Shown here piece after piece: positions 5,226-7,464 of a stretch of 7,464 bases of DNA. A program made the position numbers and the translations under genes. The notes beneath the pieces were generated by a model, which ran no database searches, had not been told where the DNA came from, and saw only the letters and a program-made list of their open reading frames with translations. The DNA is from Candidatus Margulisiibacteriota bacterium (GTDB lineage Bacteria > Margulisbacteria > WOR-1 > JAKLHX01), in contig JAKLHX010000053.1 in NCBI GenBank assembly GCA_022709925.1, positions 1-7,464 on the forward strand, read 5' to 3'. Each line of letters opens with the position of its first letter. Within the stretch, counting starts at the first letter, position 1.

Positions 5226-6287
5226 ATGAAAGCCGTAATAATCGCAGGCGGGTTAGGGACAAGGCTAAGGCCTCTTACTTATAACAGGCCAAAGCCGATA
5301 GTCAGCGTTGCGAACAAGCCGTTCGTCCTCCATCAGATCGAGTTGTTGAAAAAATACGGCATTACAGAAATAATCCTGAACCTACATTATCTGCCAAAAG
5401 CCATGGAAATGATCTTGGGAGACGGCAGCGATCTCGGCGTCAAGATACATTACTCAATAGAAAAAAACCCTCTGGGTACGGCAGGGGCAGTAAAGAACGC
5501 CGAAAAATATTTTGATGATGAGCCCATGATAGTGTTCAACGGAGATATCCTTACGAACATAGACATCGCACACCTCGTGAACTTCCATAAAAAGAAAAAA
5601 GCAAAGGTCACGATAGCGCTTACGGAAGTAGAAGACCCGACTCCTTACGGGCTTGTAATAACGGACGATGCCGGCCGCGTAGAGAAGTTCCTTGAAAAGC
5701 CGAGCTGGGAGTCGGTTACAACAAAGGATATAAATGCCGGCATATATGTGATAGATCCGTCCGTTTTTAAGGATGTACCGAAAGGCAAGGCGTATTCTTT
5801 TGAAAGGGAGCTTTTCCCGAAACTCCTTATGAATGGCGAGAGGGTATTTGCGATGGTCTCAGATTCTTACTGGCTGGACATAGGCAGCCCAAAGAAATAT
5901 ATGCAGGCACATAAAGACATCCTCAGCGGCGAGGCCCTGGTGAATATTGAGGGCAGGCATATCAAGGGGAATATCATAATAGACCAAAATGCCGTGATAA
6001 CCCCTTCCGCGAAACTAAAAGGGCCTCTTATCATAGGGCGGAATGTGCAGATACATGATAAGGCCAAGATCAGTCATTTTTCCGTGTTGGGGGAAAAGGT
6101 CGTAGTAGGGGAAGGAGCTTATGTTGAAGACTGTATAATGCTCAGGAATTCAAAAATAGGCAAGAACGTAAAGCTCAAAAATTGTATAATAGGCGAGAAT
6201 TGTATAATAGACGATGATGTGGAGATGATATACGGCGTGGTCCTGGCAGATTATTCCATAGTAAAGAAGGGGTCTAGACTTCTGTGA
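5226..6287 (+). CDS. Sugar-phosphate nucleotidyltransferase, mannose-1-phosphate guanylyltransferase-like
   Basis: A 353-residue protein with an N-terminal nucleotidyltransferase domain and a C-terminal left-handed beta-helix. The signature MKAVIIAGGLGTRLRPLT, then RPKP with K23, binds the nucleotide. FNGD gives metal ligand D107, FLEKP and NAGIYVI (N170) line the sugar site, and YWLDIGSP gives the second metal ligand D218. From about residue 240 hexapeptide-like coils follow (IIGRNVQIH, VVVGEGAYVED, KIGKNVKLKNCIIGEN). This layout is shared by GDP-mannose pyrophosphorylases of the eukaryotic/archaeal GMPPB type and by some glucose-1-P thymidylyl/uridylyltransferases. GDP-mannose is favoured because a PGI/PMI gene ends one base earlier. 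A TTG at 5214 is rejected as start: the AAGGAG at 5207-5212 would be only 1 nt away, while the ATG at 5226 gives the canonical N-terminus. Its TGA overlaps the next GTG. The family is secure, the base and sugar specificity less so. Confidence 0.85.
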   Translation: MKAVIIAGGLGTRLRPLTYNRPKPIVSVANKPFVLHQIELLKKYGITEIILNLHYLPKAMEMILGDGSDLGVKIHYSIEKNPLGTAGAVKNAEKYFDDEPMIVFNGDILTNIDIAHLVNFHKKKKAKVTIALTEVEDPTPYGLVITDDAGRVEKFLEKPSWESVTTKDINAGIYVIDPSVFKDVPKGKAYSFERELFPKLLMNGERVFAMVSDSYWLDIGSPKKYMQAHKDILSGEALVNIEGRHIKGNIIIDQNAVITPSAKLKGPLIIGRNVQIHDKAKISHFSVLGEKVVVGEGAYVEDCIMLRNSKIGKNVKLKNCIIGENCIIDDDVEMIYGVVLADYSIVKKGSRLL

Positions 6288-7464
6288 TAGATAAAAAAGA
6301 ATCGATCGTAAGAAAAATAATAGAGGACGTGGCAAAGAACAAGGACAAGGCCTTGTTGAAATATACCAAGAGATTTGACGGGGCTTCCTTGAAAGCCGGC
6401 GAATTAAAGGTCTCAAAAGAGGAGCTCAAGGACAGCATAAAACAAGCAGGCCCTGATTATCTTTATTCACTGAGAAAAGCTATAAAGAACATAAGGTTCT
6501 ATCACGAAAAACAAAGACCGGACCAATGGTTTGAAACGCTTGATGATGATGTTTTAATAGGTCTTCGGAACATTCCGATAGGGTCGGTGGGGGTCTATGT
6601 CCCTGGCGGCAGAGCTTCTTATCCATCATCCGTATTGATGAACGTCATCCCTGCGCAAATAGCCGGAGTGAAGAATATCGTCATGGTCACTCCTGCCGGA
6701 AAAAACAAGAAAATAGCTCCTCATGTGCTTGCCGCCGCAGCGGAACTTGGAGTAAAAGATATTTACAAGATCGGCGGCGCACAGGCGATAGCTGCTCTGG
6801 CGTTCGGCACAAAAACAGTACCCAAAGTGGACAAGATAGTGGGGCCGGGCAATATATATGTGACGCTCGCGAAAAAACTCTTGTACGGGACGGTTGGCAT
6901 AGATAAGATAGCAGGGCCAAGCGATGTGGTCATCATTGCCGATGAAACTGCCGATGTCAGATTTATAGCAACAGACATGATAGCTCAGGCTGAACACGAT
7001 CCGTTGTCAAAAGCCCTTCTTATAACGACCTCCAAAGATATCGAAAGGGATGTGTTGAACCAGTTGAAACATTCGGCATATAAGAAACAATGCGCTATAA
7101 AGACGGTTAAAAATCTTGAAGAGGCTGTTGCCATGTCCAACAAGATAGCTCCGGAACATTTGGAACTTTTAGTCGCGGTCCCGCAAAAACTTCTGGAAAA
7201 GATAACGAATGCCGGCGCTGTTTTTCTGGGACCGTTCTCTCCGGTCTCAATAGGGGATTATATAGCAGGGCCAAACCACGTCCTTCCGACGAACGGGACT
7301 GCCAGGTTCTCTTCTCCTTTAGGGGTATATGATTTTGTAAAAAAACAGAGCGTGATAGGATATACTAAACCGGCCTTACAAAAAGTAAGTAAAGATATAA
7401 TCAAGCTCGCAGATGTGGAGGGCCTTAAAGCCCACGCGCGATCGGTAGAAGTAAGATTTAAATG
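6284..7464 (+). CDS. hisD: Histidinol dehydrogenase, complete except for its stop codon
   Basis: The NAD-dependent enzyme for the last two oxidations of histidine synthesis, L-histidinol to L-histidine. 393 codons are present from GTG 6284. The final bases AAATG suggest a TGA stop spanning the edge and an ATGA overlap with the next gene. Motifs in order: GVYVPGGRASYPSSVLMN, AGPSD (S213), the zinc pair Q235 and H238 in AQAEHDP, catalytic E291-H292 in APEHLEL, zinc ligand D325 in SIGDYIAGPNHVLPTNG, and E379 with zinc ligand H384 in EGLKAHA. Spacings Q-H 3, H-D 33 and D-H 59 equal those of the E. coli enzyme. An in-frame TAG at 6275-6277 excludes an upstream start, so the N-terminus is about 20 residues shorter than usual. 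The GTG overlaps the preceding TGA as GTGA. HisD relatives oxidising sulfonate alcohols exist, but conserved S213 and E379 support histidinol as substrate. Confidence 0.93.
   Translation, partial: MIDKKESIVRKIIEDVAKNKDKALLKYTKRFDGASLKAGELKVSKEELKDSIKQAGPDYLYSLRKAIKNIRFYHEKQRPDQWFETLDDDVLIGLRNIPIGSVGVYVPGGRASYPSSVLMNVIPAQIAGVKNIVMVTPAGKNKKIAPHVLAAAAELGVKDIYKIGGAQAIAALAFGTKTVPKVDKIVGPGNIYVTLAKKLLYGTVGIDKIAGPSDVVIIADETADVRFIATDMIAQAEHDPLSKALLITTSKDIERDVLNQLKHSAYKKQCAIKTVKNLEEAVAMSNKIAPEHLELLVAVPQKLLEKITNAGAVFLGPFSPVSIGDYIAGPNHVLPTNGTARFSSPLGVYDFVKKQSVIGYTKPALQKVSKDIIKLADVEGLKAHARSVEVRFK

Noticed and set aside
6132..6208. Three copies of TGTATAAT (6132, 6183, 6201) resembling -10 elements
   Set aside because: They fall in the hexapeptide-repeat coding region of the transferase and encode repeated Cys-Ile-Ile/Met coils. 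No matching -35 was seen, and the protein repeat explains them.
6284..7464. HisD-like protein as a sulfolactate or dihydroxypropanesulfonate dehydrogenase
   Set aside because: Residues equivalent to the E. coli zinc, catalytic and histidinol-contacting positions are all present with near-identical spacing, and no sulfonate genes are nearby.

Overview
The window is a gene-dense stretch of a bacterial chromosome, with every supported gene on the + strand. Base composition is moderate, and ATA (Ile) and AGG/AGA (Arg) codons are frequent. A predicted outer-membrane beta-barrel protein ending in an aromatic residue and an EnvC-type murein hydrolase point to a diderm (Gram-negative-type) cell. The split-type glycine decarboxylase fragment (tentative), the UPF0280 protein and the bifunctional SIS-domain sugar-phosphate isomerase are families common in anaerobes, thermophiles and archaea. 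An uncultivated diderm lineage such as Omnitrophota, Margulisbacteria/WOR-1 or Elusimicrobiota would fit, but this is inference and cannot be settled from the sequence alone.

Layout. (1) Positions 1-791 are the end of an upstream operon: the last codons of a probable glycine decarboxylase subunit 1, overlapping a complete UPF0280 (ApbE-superfamily) gene. (2) Positions 792-996 are a gene-free leader with a plausible sigma-70-type promoter, a clear hairpin and two related, diverged sequence modules in tandem. This is the most unexplained part of the window. (3) Positions 997-1692 encode a secreted protein with a Lys-rich and a Pro/Ala-rich linker in front of a small beta-barrel. A textbook intrinsic terminator follows at 1722-1748, so this gene looks like a separate, probably highly expressed transcript. 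(4) From a perfect TATAAT at 1764-1769 a second operon runs off the right edge: EnvC-like M23 peptidase, CtpA-like S41 protease, bifunctional phosphoglucose/phosphomannose isomerase, mannose-1-phosphate guanylyltransferase-like protein, and histidinol dehydrogenase. Its junctions are very tight: an 18-nt gap, a 4-nt ATGA overlap, a 1-nt gap, a 4-nt GTGA overlap, and probably another ATGA overlap at the window end.

How the genes fit together. The M23 hydrolase and the C-terminal processing protease are a recurrent pair acting on peptidoglycan in the periplasm. The isomerase and the nucleotidyltransferase supply two steps of fructose-6-P to GDP-mannose for surface glycans; the phosphomannomutase between them is not in the window. 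HisD performs the last step of histidine synthesis and may begin a his cluster to the right. So cell-wall remodelling, glycan precursor supply and an amino-acid gene seem to be co-transcribed.

I found no tRNA, rRNA, CRISPR array, insertion sequence or phage gene. The best candidate for something undescribed is the tandem-module leader upstream of the beta-barrel gene.
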